Shown: one piece after another, positions 1-8,114 of the stretch
How the letters are laid out: every line of letters begins with the position of its first letter
Position numbering within the stretch: position 1 is the first letter of the stretch
Origin: Streptomyces sp. NRRL B-3428
GTDB lineage: Bacteria; Actinomycetota; Actinomycetes; Streptomycetales; Streptomycetaceae
Direction of reading: 5' to 3'
DNA: 64,000 nt
Assembly (NCBI GenBank): GCA_000721375.1
Contig: JOGW01000003.1
Coordinates: 186,001-250,000 of the forward strand
The notes under the pieces: generated by a model
Seen by the model: only the letters and a program-made list of their open reading frames with translations
Told to the model about the DNA's origin: nothing
Databases searched by the model: none
Made by a program: the position numbers and the translations under genes

Positions 1-1224
1 TTCGTCGTTCAGGGTCTTCTGCACGGCCTCGGCGAACAGCGCGCCGTCCAGGCCGAGCCCCTTCTCCACGTCCACGCGGTAGCGGAACTTCTGCCCCCGC
101 CCCGGCGCCTTGTCGAAACCGCCGACCGCCTCGAAGTCCCCGCTCGCCCGCTTCGGCGGCAGATCGAGCTTCTGGGCCATCTTCTGGTCGTACGTGAGCG
201 GCTTGGCGTCCGGCGTCGCACGGGCATCGGAACGCGAGGCCTCGGAAGCCGCCCCCCGGTCACCGCCCTTGGCCTCGGCCGCCTGCGTCTGGGGATCCTG
301 GTCCCGCCCGTCGGCCACCTGCCCCGCGACGACCACGGCCAGCACGGTGGTCACGGCGGCGGCCGCGATCCCGGTGAACGTACGGCCCTTGGTGTTCTTC
401 TGCGGCGGATCGGTCCGCACGGGAGCGGCGGGCGGCGCCTGGTCATCGGACAGCTCGTGCCGGAAGTCGGTCACCGCGGCATACGGGTCCTGCGGACGGC
501 GGCGCGCGGCGGGATCGAAGAGATCCGGCTCGTCGGCGAGAGGGTCGAGCCCGTCGAAGGCGGAGACGTACTCGTTACGGGGCGCGGGGATCCGGGGCTG
601 CGGACCGGTGCCGGTGATCCGGGGCTGGGGGCCGGTCCGAGTGATCCGAGGCTGCGGTCCCGTCTGGGTGATCCGCGGCTGCGGTCCCGTCTGGGTGATC
701 CGCGGCTGCGGACCGGTCTGACTCACGCGGGCCTGCGGACCCGTATCGCCCATGCGCTGCTGCGGACCTGTATCGCCCATGCGCTGCTGCGGCCCCGTCC
801 GGGGTATCGCTCCCCAGCCGCCACCGCCCTCACGCTGCTGCGGATGCGGACGCCCCGCACCCGGCGGCGCCGCGCGGGGGGTGCCGTGCGCCGGGGTGCC
901 GTCCGGACGTACGCGCGGCACACCGTGCGGCGGGGTCATCGAGGGGTGGAACTGGGGCACACCGTGCGGCGGGGTCATCCCCATGCCCGGCCGGTACTGC
1001 GGCACGCCCTGCGGCGGAGTCATCCCGGGCCGCGCCTGCGGCACACCTCGCGGCGGGGTCGGATCAGGACGGCCCTGCGGCTGAGCGGGCGGCGGTCCAC
1101 CGGGACCCGAACGCCTGCGGCGCCCCGACCCGTCCGCCCCGGGGGCGGCAGCTCCACGGGGAACAACGGGTATCGCCCCCGTATCCGCCGCGTTCTTACC
1201 GCCCTTGCGCGCGTGCCTGCCCAC
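1..1224 (-). CDS. DUF3152 domain membrane protein (C-terminus beyond window)
   Basis: The reading frame runs off the left edge, so the C-terminal part is missing. The GTG start at 1224-1222 follows TGAGG with a 7-base spacer, 9 bases after the upstream hydrolase stop, so the two are probably co-transcribed. The N-terminus begins GRHARKGGKN, followed by about 240 residues of low-complexity Pro/Gln/Gly sequence with repeated MTPPHGVPQ and TGPQPRIT units. One membrane segment follows (GIAAAAVTTVLAVVVAGQVA). After it starts the DUF3152 domain (FRYRVDVEKGLGLDGALFAEAV), a family with a metallopeptidase-like fold and no settled function. The topology suggests a cytoplasmic disordered tail and an extracellular domain. 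In actinobacteria this gene usually lies beside moeZ/moeB, which would lie just outside the window (recalled, not seen). Confidence 0.85.
   Translation of the reverse strand, partial: MGRHARKGGKNAADTGAIPVVPRGAAAPGADGSGRRRRSGPGGPPPAQPQGRPDPTPPRGVPQARPGMTPPQGVPQYRPGMGMTPPHGVPQFHPSMTPPHGVPRVRPDGTPAHGTPRAAPPGAGRPHPQQREGGGGWGAIPRTGPQQRMGDTGPQQRMGDTGPQARVSQTGPQPRITQTGPQPRITQTGPQPRITRTGPQPRITGTGPQPRIPAPRNEYVSAFDGLDPLADEPDLFDPAARRRPQDPYAAVTDFRHELSDDQAPPAAPVRTDPPQKNTKGRTFTGIAAAAVTTVLAVVVAGQVADGRDQDPQTQAAEAKGGDRGAASEASRSDARATPDAKPLTYDQKMAQKLDLPPKRASGDFEAVGGFDKAPGRGQKFRYRVDVEKGLGLDGALFAEAVQKTLNDE
588..735. repeat. 24-bp tandem repeat coding TGPQPRIT units
   Basis: About six imperfect 24-base units in register with the minus-strand reading frame of the DUF3152 gene, each giving one TGPQPRIT-like octapeptide. 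The neighbouring stretch (about 740-1070) holds degenerate TGPQQRMGD and MTPPHGVPQ repeats. Such coding tandem repeats vary in copy number between strains. Confidence 0.75.
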
Positions 1225-1233
1225 TCCCCCGCC

Positions 1234-2205
1234 TCAGCTCTCCACCGTCAAGTCGCCTTGCGCGGCGAGCAGTTCACGTACCGCCGTGGCCACCACGTCC
1301 GGGTACTCCATCATCGCCACATGCCCCGCGTCCGGCAGCGAAAGCAGCCGGGAACCGCGGAACGCACGCGCGGCCTTCTGCGCCATACGGTACGAAACCA
1401 GCTGATCGCGACCGCCGTAGACCAGCAGCGTCGGCGCGAGCACCCGCTCGGCCTGGCGCCAAAGCCCGTGCTGACCACCGAGCGTATAGGCGTCGACGAC
1501 GCCGCGCGCCGAACGGGCCATCGCATCCCAGAAGTACGGGAGCTGAAGCCTGCGCTCCATCTCCTGCACCGCATACGTGAAGCCCTCGGGCGTGACCCGT
1601 CCCGGATCGCCGTAACAGAGCTTCATCACCCCGCGGGTGCGCATCTCCGGGGTCCACTCCCTGGTCAGCTTCGCGAAGAGCTGGGCGACGCCCGGCAGCG
1701 CGACCAGCGCGGTCGGCATCGCGGTGCGCTGCACCCGGATCTCCGGCAGCGCGGGAGAGACCAGAGTGAGGGTTCGTACGAGATCGGGCCGCACCGCCGC
1801 GATCCGTGTCGCGACCGCACCGCCCATCGAGTTCCCGAAAAGGTGCACCGGACCCCGGCCGCTCGCGTCGAGCAGCCGGATCACGGCGCGGGCGTGCCCG
1901 GTCACCGAGTAGTCGCTGTCGTCCGGCGGCGGCGAGTCGCCGAAGCCGGGCAGATCGACCGCCTCGCAGTCAAGGACGTCCTCGAGCAGCGGCATCAGCG
2001 CCGACCAGTTCTGCGAGGACCCGCCGAGCCCGTGCACGAACAGCGCGGGCGCCAGGCCCGCGCGCACCGGCGGTCTCGAACGCACGGTCAGGGTGAGCCC
2101 GGGAAGCGAGACCTGGCGCAGCTTCTCGCCCTCGGCAACCCGCACCGGAAGCGTTCTCGGGGTCACCGCGGCGGCGACGGCACCCGGCAGCTCGGTCGAA
2201 GACAT
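1234..2205 (-). CDS. Alpha/beta hydrolase
   Basis: A 323-residue alpha/beta-hydrolase-fold enzyme without signal peptide, so cytoplasmic. Visible motifs are the oxyanion HGLGG (58-62), the nucleophile elbow GNSMGG with Ser126, the acid Asp267 in GGRD and the base His295 in DAGHVAMME, so the triad is complete. Its length and cap-region spacing fit the epoxide hydrolase/lipase-like group; the substrate cannot be read from sequence. It lies 9 bases upstream of the DUF3152 gene on the same strand. No Shine-Dalgarno is present; instead TAACAT lies 6 bases before the ATG, which suggests a leaderless transcript. Confidence 0.9.
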   Translation of the reverse strand: MSSTELPGAVAAAVTPRTLPVRVAEGEKLRQVSLPGLTLTVRSRPPVRAGLAPALFVHGLGGSSQNWSALMPLLEDVLDCEAVDLPGFGDSPPPDDSDYSVTGHARAVIRLLDASGRGPVHLFGNSMGGAVATRIAAVRPDLVRTLTLVSPALPEIRVQRTAMPTALVALPGVAQLFAKLTREWTPEMRTRGVMKLCYGDPGRVTPEGFTYAVQEMERRLQLPYFWDAMARSARGVVDAYTLGGQHGLWRQAERVLAPTLLVYGGRDQLVSYRMAQKAARAFRGSRLLSLPDAGHVAMMEYPDVVATAVRELLAAQGDLTVES

Positions 2206-2211
2206 ACGGCG

Positions 2212-2217
2212 ATGTTA
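2212..2217 (-). promoter_or_regulatory. -10 box TAACAT, leaderless hydrolase transcript
   Basis: TAACAT, six bases (CGCCGT) before the ATG at 2205, with no ribosome binding site. This spacing puts the transcription start at or next to the A of ATG. No good -35 is visible. Confidence 0.5.
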
Positions 2218-2349
2218 CGAGACGATCACGCGTTGGATCACGTGTTCGCGGTCACACGATCGCGTAGCGCCCTGAAACGGACTCTCCTACGCTCATGGAG
2301 TAGGGCATTCGCCCTGTCCCTGCCTTCCCTTCGAGAAAGGGAGCCAGTC

Positions 2350-2559
2350 ATGACGGTCGACCCCACCGAGCCGGACACCTTCGAAGAGGACCGCTCGCTC
2401 GACCCGGAGGCGCCGGAGGCCGACGCCGCCGAACAGCACACGCAGGTACAGCAGGAAAAGGACGAGTCGGAGCCGCACTTCGACCCCTCCAACGCGAACC
2501 CTGCGGATGTCGCGGAACAGGCCAGGGTGGTGACCCTCGACGAGGACGACTACCGCTGA
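2350..2559 (+). CDS. Small acidic hypothetical protein (69 aa)
   Basis: A 69-residue, strongly acidic protein (MTVDPTEPDTFEEDRSLDPE... ending LDEDDYR) with no Cys, no membrane segment and no recognised domain; it looks largely disordered. The ATG follows a clear AGAAAGGGAG ribosome binding site. It lies alone, divergent from the hydrolase and about 195 bases before the TetR gene. The same frame is open far upstream, but codon usage and the ribosome binding site support this short start. A short hairpin (AGGGC-ATTC-GCCCT, about 2303-2316) lies in its leader. Function unknown. Confidence 0.7.
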   Translation: MTVDPTEPDTFEEDRSLDPEAPEADAAEQHTQVQQEKDESEPHFDPSNANPADVAEQARVVTLDEDDYR

Positions 2560-2754
2560 GGTGGACCGACCGCCGCTTCAGAAGCACGGCCGGTTTGCCC
2601 GCGTATCCAGGCTTTACGGGCCTTTCCATGTCCGTGAACAAGCGTCCGGTCCGTGAAATTCTCGCTCCGCACCGCGCACACCACGGTTACCGAAAAGTAC
2701 GATGGCGAAGCGGCAGCACACCGCACACGGAACAGCCATGTATGGGGAGGCGGC

Positions 2755-3399
2755 GTGACAGCCACCGAGCAGACCGAGGCCGCGGCCCGCCCGCGGGGCA
2801 CCCGCCTGCCGCGCCGGGCCCGCCGCAACCAGCTTCTGGGCGCGGCCCAGGAGGTCTTCGTTGCGCAGGGGTACCACGCGGCGGCGATGGACGATATCGC
2901 CGAGCGCGCGGGCGTCAGCAAGCCGGTGCTCTACCAGCACTTCCCCGGCAAGCTGGACCTCTATCTCGCCCTGCTCGACCAGCACTGCGAGTCGCTTCTG
3001 ACGGCGGTGCAGGCGGCTCTGGGGTCCACCACGGACAACAAGCTGCGGGTCGCCGCGACGATGGACGCGTACTTCACGTACGTACAGGACCAGGGCGGCG
3101 CGTTCCGTCTGGTCTTCGAGTCGGACCTCACCAATGAGCCGGCTGTACGCGAGCGCGTCGAGAAGGTCACCCTGGAGTGCGCCACCGCCATCTGCGAGGT
3201 GATCGCCGAGGACACCGGCCTGTCCAAGGACGAGTCGATGCTGCTCGCCGTCGGCCTCGGCGGTTTCGCCCAGGTCGTGGCGCGCTACTGGCTGCACAGC
3301 GAGTCCAAGGTCGACCGCGACAAGGCGGTCGAACTGCTGACCTCGCTGGCGTGGCGTGGAGTGGCGGGCTTCCCGCTGCACGGCACCGACCAGCACTGA
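2755..3399 (+). CDS. TetR family transcriptional regulator
   Basis: A 214-residue TetR-type repressor. The N-terminal helix-turn-helix reads RRNQLLGAAQEVF...AAMDDIAERAGVSKPVLYQHF (about residues 22-65), followed by a ligand-binding domain of normal length. I chose the GTG at 2755 because GGGGAGG lies directly upstream; an in-frame GTG at 2653 would add 34 atypical residues. In the mycobacterial counterpart order (Rv3208) the TetR gene also precedes a DUF3107 gene. Ligand and targets are unknown; no obvious palindrome lies directly upstream. Confidence 0.9.
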   Translation: MTATEQTEAAARPRGTRLPRRARRNQLLGAAQEVFVAQGYHAAAMDDIAERAGVSKPVLYQHFPGKLDLYLALLDQHCESLLTAVQAALGSTTDNKLRVAATMDAYFTYVQDQGGAFRLVFESDLTNEPAVRERVEKVTLECATAICEVIAEDTGLSKDESMLLAVGLGGFAQVVARYWLHSESKVDRDKAVELLTSLAWRGVAGFPLHGTDQH

Positions 3400-3448
3400 G
3401 CTCGCTTATTCCTGCTGTCTGTTCGCTGCGAGCGTGCACGGCGGCGCG

Positions 3449-3476
3449 CTGTCGAGTCCCCTCACCGGGCTAATGT
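3449..3476 (+). promoter_or_regulatory. Possible promoter for the DUF3107 gene
   Basis: TAATGT at 3471-3476 (good -10) with CTGTCG at 3449-3454, 16 bases upstream, as a partial -35. It lies about 55 bases before the GTG start. Sequence-only guess. Confidence 0.35.
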
Positions 3477-3531
3477 GGCTGCGTACTGGCGCGGACGCCC
3501 GCGCACCACTGACCGTCGGAGGGACATAGCC

Positions 3532-3759
3532 GTGGAGGTCAAGATCGGCGTGCTGCACACGCCGCGCGAGATCGTTCTGGAGAGCGGGCAGACCGCCGCC
3601 GAGGTCGAGAAGGCGGTGGCCGAGGCGCTGAGCGGCAAGTCTCAGCTGCTCACGCTCACGGACGACCACGGCCGCAAGGTCCTGGTGCCGGCCGAGCGGC
3701 TCGCGTACGTCGAGCTCGGTGAGCCGACCGCGCGCAAGGTGGGCTTCAGCGCGCTCTAG
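3532..3759 (+). CDS. DUF3107 protein
   Basis: A 75-residue protein starting VEVKIGVLHTPREIVLESGQ and ending in ARKVGFSAL, a good match in length and sequence to the actinobacterial DUF3107 family (M. tuberculosis TB9.4, Rv3208A). The fold is predicted to be small alpha/beta and ubiquitin-like; no function is established. GTG start with GGAGGGA about 8 bases upstream. It is followed by a strong terminator. Confidence 0.9.
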   Translation: MEVKIGVLHTPREIVLESGQTAAEVEKAVAEALSGKSQLLTLTDDHGRKVLVPAERLAYVELGEPTARKVGFSAL

Positions 3760-3773
3760 GAGCAGATGAACAA

Positions 3774-3812
3774 GGCGGGCCCCGGAGATGAAATCTCCGG
3801 GGCCCGCCCTGT
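3774..3812 (+). terminator. Intrinsic terminator after DUF3107 gene
   Basis: Perfect 16-bp stem (GGCGGGCCCCGGAGAT, loop GAA, exact complement at 3793-3808) followed by CTGTTT. Confidence 0.9.
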
Positions 3813-3919
3813 TTGCCGTGGGGCTGTCAATTCGCCTGCCGCGAAAGGAGGGTTGCATTCCGCGCAGCCCGGGTAGGACCGGCTGTGACCGATTTGCACC
3901 CTGGCCGCGGGAGGATCTC

Positions 3920-4207
3920 ATGTTCCTGGAAGCGCTCGCCTCCGTACTTCTCGGTCTCGCGCTCGCCCTGCTGGCAGCCCACCGCCTGTCCCACCGCCTC
4001 CCCGACCGCAACCTGGTCCTGGCGACGGGCGCGGCCGGCGCGCTGTTCGGCGCGTTCGTGACGCACTCGGTCCTCGGCCCGGGCAATGCGCTGCCGACGC
4101 TCGGTGGCGCGGTGGTGGTCTCGGTGGCTTCGGTGTCACTGCTGGTTCGGCCGAGGAGCTCAGCCCGCACCAGCCGCACCGGCAAGCCCAGCCCTGCCGG
4201 CGTGTGA
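3920..4207 (+). CDS. Small membrane protein (95 aa)
   Basis: A 95-residue hydrophobic protein with three likely membrane segments (LASVLLGLALALLAA near 6-20, LATGAAGALFGAFVTHSVL near 33-52, GGAVVVSVASVSLLV near 61-76) and a basic C-terminal tail. The ATG has a good GGGAGGA site. It sits where mycobacteria have Rv3209-type genes between the DUF3107 gene and the ferritin-like gene, but I cannot assign a family. It converges on the gene ending at 4227. Confidence 0.75.
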   Translation: MFLEALASVLLGLALALLAAHRLSHRLPDRNLVLATGAAGALFGAFVTHSVLGPGNALPTLGGAVVVSVASVSLLVRPRSSARTSRTGKPSPAGV

Positions 4208-4226
4208 GGCGCGAGAACTCGCGAGA

Positions 4227-4973
4227 CTACGCAGCAAGCCCGAGCGCGGCCATCCGCTTGGTGTGCGCCTCGGTGATCCGCGAGAACATCCGCCCGACCT
4301 CCGCGAGGTCGAACCCGTCCGCGACCCCGCCCACGAGCATCGTGGAGAGCGCGTCACGGTCGGCCACGACCCGCTGCGACTGCGAAAGCGCCTCGCCCAT
4401 CAGACGGCGGGCCCACAGCGCGAGGCGTCCGCCGACCCGGTGATCCGCGTCGATCGCGGCGCGGACCTTCTCGATGGCGAACGAGGCATGACCGGTGTCG
4501 TCCAGGACGGCGAGCACCAGACCCCGGGTGTCCGTGTCGAGCCGAGCCGCGACCTCCCGGTAGAAGTCCGACGCGATCGAGTCGCCGACATACGCCTTGA
4601 CCAGGCCCTCGAGCCAGTCCGACGGCGCGGTCTGCCGGTGGAACCCGTCGAGCGCGGCGACGAACGGCTCCATCGACTCGGTCGGCTCCGCACCGATCGC
4701 CGACAGCCGGTCGCGCAGCTGCTCGAAGTGGTGGAACTCGGCCGAGGCCATCTTCGCCAGCTCCGCCTTGTCCCCCAGCGTCGGCGCCAGCTTCGCGTCC
4801 TCCGCGAGCCGCTCGAACGCGGCCAGCTCGCCGTAGGCGAGCGCACCGAGGAGGTCGACTACCGCGGCGCGGTACTGCGGGTCGGCACTGGCCGTGGCCC
4901 AGTCCTGAGCGGCGATGCCCGTCGGAAGAGGGGCTTCGGCTGCGGCGTCCGTGGTGGTGTCAGGCGTCTCCAT
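4227..4973 (-). CDS. Ferritin-like protein, MiaE-type tRNA hydroxylase relative
   Basis: A 248-residue all-helical protein of the ferritin-like, MiaE_2-type family (counterpart Rv3210c). Candidate di-iron ligands are visible in YGELAAFERLAED and, one helix later, in ASAEFHHFEQL, with further acidic residues and a His in DDTGHASFAIEKV. MiaE hydroxylates the side chain of a modified adenosine next to the tRNA anticodon, but that reaction has not been shown for the actinobacterial branch. I chose METPD at 4973 rather than the in-frame start at 4982 because TATTGT lies 7 bases before it and no ribosome binding site exists, which fits a leaderless mRNA. Confidence 0.85.
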   Translation of the reverse strand: METPDTTTDAAAEAPLPTGIAAQDWATASADPQYRAAVVDLLGALAYGELAAFERLAEDAKLAPTLGDKAELAKMASAEFHHFEQLRDRLSAIGAEPTESMEPFVAALDGFHRQTAPSDWLEGLVKAYVGDSIASDFYREVAARLDTDTRGLVLAVLDDTGHASFAIEKVRAAIDADHRVGGRLALWARRLMGEALSQSQRVVADRDALSTMLVGGVADGFDLAEVGRMFSRITEAHTKRMAALGLAA

Positions 4974-4980
4974 GAACCGC

Positions 4981-4986
4981 ACAATA
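4981..4986 (-). promoter_or_regulatory. -10 box TATTGT, leaderless transcript
   Basis: TATTGT seven bases before the ATG at 4973, with no Shine-Dalgarno in between. This supports the shorter start of the ferritin-like gene. Confidence 0.5.
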
Positions 4987-5081
4987 GCCCGCCCGCCGGG
5001 CCTGGGAAGGTCCCGGTCATGCCCCGGTCATGCCCCGGCCATCGCCTGGTCAACGGCTGTGACCAGCGTGACGTGAGGAAT

Positions 5082-5458
5082 TTGACAGACACGCCTGCGG
5101 GTACTCGGGGTACAGTGGTAAAGCGCCCGCTGAGCCGTGGCCGGTTTTCCCCTGCGTACGAGAGGTATGCGGAGTGGAACCAGCCGCCTCGACGGGCCAT
5201 CCCGAATGAGGATGCCCGGTCGGTGGCCCGATCGGCTCCGACCCGACAGCCCTCATATGACGTACATGGATGTACGTCGAGAGGGGCCCCTCAGCGGCAC
5301 GAGCGCTCGAGCGACGGCTGTGGTCCCGCGCCCCCGGCCTGCGCCAAGCGGCCGGAAGCTACCGGCTCGGCCACCGGCGGACTGCTTTTTTTGCAGGTAC
5401 CGCCCGGTCAGACCCCCAGCGTTCGCCTTGTGCCGCGTCTCACAGAAGAGGCTGCACC
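5082..5458 (+). promoter_or_regulatory. Long leader of the DEAD-box helicase gene with T7 tract
   Basis: The 375 bases before the helicase hold a perfect TTGACA (5082-5087). The nearest -10-like TACAGT (5111-5116) is 23 bases away, too far for an ordinary promoter, so the promoter is uncertain. Near the end lies a run of seven T (5386-5392), rare in this GC-rich DNA, preceded by GCCGG...CCGGC pairs (5351-5366, or 5351-5355 with 5374-5378). This could be an attenuator or cold-responsive leader, as known for other bacterial RNA helicase genes. Confidence 0.4.
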
Positions 5459-7123
5459 CTGAACACGCCCACGACTTTCCGAGAGCTCGGGATCCTTCCC
5501 GAGACCGCCGAGGCCCTTGAGGCCGTCGGCATTGTCACCCCGTTCCCGATCCAGGAGATGACGCTCCCCGTAGCGCTCTCCGGTACCGATGTCATCGGCC
5601 AGGCCAAGACCGGTACGGGCAAGACGCTGGGCTTCGGCCTGCCGCTGCTCGAGCGCGTCACCGTGCCCGCCGATGTCGAGGCAGGCCGGGCCAAGCCCGA
5701 GGACCTGACCGAGGCGCCGCAGGCGCTCATCGTGGTCCCGACCCGCGAGCTGTGCACGCAGGTCACCAATGACCTGCTCACCGCCGGCAAGGTGCGCAAT
5801 GTGCGCGTACTCGCCATATATGGCGGCCGTGCCTACGAGCCGCAGGTCGAGGCCCTCAAGAAGGGCGTCGACGTGATCGTCGGCACCCCGGGCCGTCTTC
5901 TCGACCTCGCCGGTCAGAAGAAGCTGAACCTGTCGAAGGTGAAGTGCCTGGTCCTCGACGAGGCCGACGAGATGCTCGACCTGGGCTTCCTGCCCGACGT
6001 CGAGAAGATCATCAACCTCCTTCCGGTGAAGCGTCAGACCATGCTGTTCTCGGCGACCATGCCGGGTGCGGTCATCGGCCTCGCGCGCCGTTACATGTCG
6101 CAGCCCACGCACATCCGCGCCACCGCGCCGGACGACGAGGGCCAGACCGTACGGAACACCGCGCAGTTCGTGTACCGCGCGCACTCCATGGACAAGCCGG
6201 AGATGATCTCCCGCATCCTGCAGGCCGAGGGCCGCGGACTCGCGATGATCTTCTGCCGTACGAAGCGCACGGCGGCCGACATCGCCGAGCAGCTCGAAAA
6301 GCGCGGCTTCGCCTCCGGCGCCGTCCACGGCGACCTGGGCCAGGGCGCGCGTGAGCAGGCCCTGCGTGCCTTCCGCAACGGCAAGGTGGACGTGCTCGTC
6401 TGCACCGACGTCGCCGCCCGTGGCATCGACGTCGAGGGCGTCACGCACGTCATCAACTACCAGACGCCGGAGGAGGAGAAGACCTACCTCCACCGCATCG
6501 GCCGTACCGGTCGCGCGGGCAACAAGGGCACCGCGATCACGCTGGTCGACTGGGACGACATCCCCCGCTGGCAGCTGATCAACAAGGCTCTTGAGCTGGA
6601 CTTCAACGACCCGGCCGAGACGTACTCCTCGTCCCCGCACCTCTTCACCGACCTCGGTATCCCCGAGGGCACGAAGGGTGTCCTGCCGCGCGCCGAACGC
6701 ACGCGTGCGGGTCTGGACGCCGAGGAGCTCGAGGACCTGGGCGAGCCGGGCGGCCGTAACGCCCGTGGCCGTGGTCGCGGCAAGGCTGCTGCGACCGTGA
6801 CCGAGGAGCGCCCGGCCCGTACGCGTACGCCGCGTCAGCGCCGCCGTACCCGCGGTGGTGCCGAGGTGGACGGTACCGAGGCTCCGGCGAAGACGGAGGC
6901 TCCGGCCGCCGAGACGCCCGCCGCCGAGTCGGCGGACGCCCCGGCCAAGCCGCGTCGCCGTCGCACCCGTACGCGCTCCGGTGGGGACTCGGCTCCGGCC
7001 GCTGCCACCACCACCGAGCAGCAGCCGGCCGAATCGGCTGCGGGCTCCGCGGAGGGTGAGGCCAAGCCGCGCCGCCGCCGTACGCGCACGCGCAAGCCCG
7101 CCGGCGAGCAGTCGGAGAGCTGA
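5459..7123 (+). CDS. DEAD-box ATP-dependent RNA helicase
   Basis: A 554-residue RNA helicase with every family motif in order: Q motif FPIQ (29-32), Walker A AKTGTGKT (49-56), PTREL, TPGR, DEAD, SAT, then IFCRTKR, TDVAARGIDV and HRIGRTGRAG. The C-terminal 140 residues are basic, Arg/Ala/Pro-rich and likely RNA-binding and disordered. It should unwind RNA duplexes in ribosome assembly or mRNA decay, often with a role in cold adaptation. The conserved N-terminus (NTPTTFRELGILPETAEALE) begins right after a CTG that has AGAAGAGG 7 bases upstream. No ATG, GTG or TTG lies in frame until 5270, whose extra 63 residues look non-coding, so a CTG start is proposed. Counterpart of mycobacterial rhlE (Rv3211). 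Confidence 0.93.
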   Translation: MNTPTTFRELGILPETAEALEAVGIVTPFPIQEMTLPVALSGTDVIGQAKTGTGKTLGFGLPLLERVTVPADVEAGRAKPEDLTEAPQALIVVPTRELCTQVTNDLLTAGKVRNVRVLAIYGGRAYEPQVEALKKGVDVIVGTPGRLLDLAGQKKLNLSKVKCLVLDEADEMLDLGFLPDVEKIINLLPVKRQTMLFSATMPGAVIGLARRYMSQPTHIRATAPDDEGQTVRNTAQFVYRAHSMDKPEMISRILQAEGRGLAMIFCRTKRTAADIAEQLEKRGFASGAVHGDLGQGAREQALRAFRNGKVDVLVCTDVAARGIDVEGVTHVINYQTPEEEKTYLHRIGRTGRAGNKGTAITLVDWDDIPRWQLINKALELDFNDPAETYSSSPHLFTDLGIPEGTKGVLPRAERTRAGLDAEELEDLGEPGGRNARGRGRGKAAATVTEERPARTRTPRQRRRTRGGAEVDGTEAPAKTEAPAAETPAAESADAPAKPRRRRTRTRSGGDSAPAAATTTEQQPAESAAGSAEGEAKPRRRRTRTRKPAGEQSES

Positions 7124-7137
7124 CCCAGCACGCTGTC

Positions 7138-7170
7138 GTGGCCCGGTCCCCCTCGTGGGAGCCGGGCCAC
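7138..7170 (+). terminator. Terminator after helicase gene
   Basis: GTGGCCCGG (7138-7146) pairs exactly with CCGGGCCAC (7162-7170); the loop itself can pair TCCC/GGGA. There is no T-tract, as is common in Streptomyces. Confidence 0.7.
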
Positions 7171-7246
7171 GGTGCGTTCAGGGCTCAGTCCGCGCCGCGC
7201 CACCGAGGGCTCCGCCCCCAGCCCTCCAGTGGCCACCGGTGGCGGT

Positions 7247-7252
7247 TAGCCT
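7247..7252 (+). promoter_or_regulatory. -10 box TAGCCT, leaderless hydrolase transcript
   Basis: TAGCCT exactly six bases (CGCCTC) before the ATG at 7259, with no Shine-Dalgarno. Confidence 0.5.
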
Positions 7253-7258
7253 CGCCTC

Positions 7259-8107
7259 ATGAGCAAGCCGCCGACCTTCACGCCGCCCCCGTGCGCCCAC
7301 GCGGACCTGCTGCGTACCGCGCGCGGGGACTTCGCCGTCATCGACGCACGGCCGACCGGCACGCCCCGCGGCACCGTCGTCCTGCTGCCCGGCTTCACCG
7401 GCAGCAAGGAGGACTTCATCGCGCTGCACGAGCCGCTCGCGGCGGCCGGGTATCGCAGCGTCGCGATCGACGGGCGGGGGCAGTACGAGTCCGAGGGGCC
7501 GAAGGACGACCAATCGCCTTATCAACAAGGCGAGTTGGCGCGGGATGTGCTCGCCCAGGTGGAGGCGCTGGCCGCCGGTCCTGTACACCTCGTGGGCCAT
7601 TCGCTCGGCGGCCAGATCTCCCGGGCCGCCGTACTCCTTGACCCCACCCCCTTCCGCTCCCTCACCCTGATGTCCTCGGGACCGGCCCAGATCTCGCCCT
7701 CCCAACAGCAGCGCGCCAAGCTCCTGCTCGACGCGCTGACCGTCATGGACATGGCGCAGGTCTGGGAGGCGATCCAGGCGCTCGACGCCCCCGAGGAGAC
7801 CGACACCGACGCGGAGCTGCGCGGCCGCTGGCTGCGCCACAGCCCGGCCCAACTCACCACCACAGGCCGCCAGTTGACGACCGAGCCGGACCGCGTAGAC
7901 GAACTGGCCGCACTATCGCTGCCGACGCATGTCCTGTCCGGCGAACAGGACGACACCTGGCCCGTACCGCTGCTCGACGAAATGGCACGAAGGCTCGGCG
8001 CCGAGCGCACCGTGATCACCGGGGCCGAACACTCACCCAACACGGACCAGCCGGAGCGTACGGCCGCGGCACTGATCGCCTTCTGGGACAGGTTGCCCGC
8101 GCACTGA
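7259..8107 (+). CDS. Alpha/beta hydrolase
   Basis: A 282-residue soluble alpha/beta-hydrolase. PGFTGSKED (44-52) contains the oxyanion region, GHSLGG places the nucleophile at Ser115, the acid is probably Asp in GEQDDTW, and the base is probably His in AEHSPNTDQP. No signal peptide. Substrate unknown; the family spans esterases, lipases and C-C hydrolases. The gene converges on the PepSY lipoprotein gene with only 7 bases between, and probably starts on a leaderless mRNA. Confidence 0.9.
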   Translation: MSKPPTFTPPPCAHADLLRTARGDFAVIDARPTGTPRGTVVLLPGFTGSKEDFIALHEPLAAAGYRSVAIDGRGQYESEGPKDDQSPYQQGELARDVLAQVEALAAGPVHLVGHSLGGQISRAAVLLDPTPFRSLTLMSSGPAQISPSQQQRAKLLLDALTVMDMAQVWEAIQALDAPEETDTDAELRGRWLRHSPAQLTTTGRQLTTEPDRVDELAALSLPTHVLSGEQDDTWPVPLLDEMARRLGAERTVITGAEHSPNTDQPERTAAALIAFWDRLPAH

Positions 8108-8114
8108 GCCCGGC

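Noticed and set aside
457..2559. Long plus-strand open frame of 700 codons across the left end
   Set aside because: It is antisense to the DUF3152 and hydrolase genes and contains long Arg-rich stretches typical of GC-rich shadow frames; only its last 70 codons (2350-2559) have a ribosome site and gene-like composition.
5082..5116. TTGACA...TACAGT as a housekeeping promoter of the helicase gene
   Set aside because: The spacer is 23 bases, well outside the 16-18 range, so I report it only as part of an uncertain leader.
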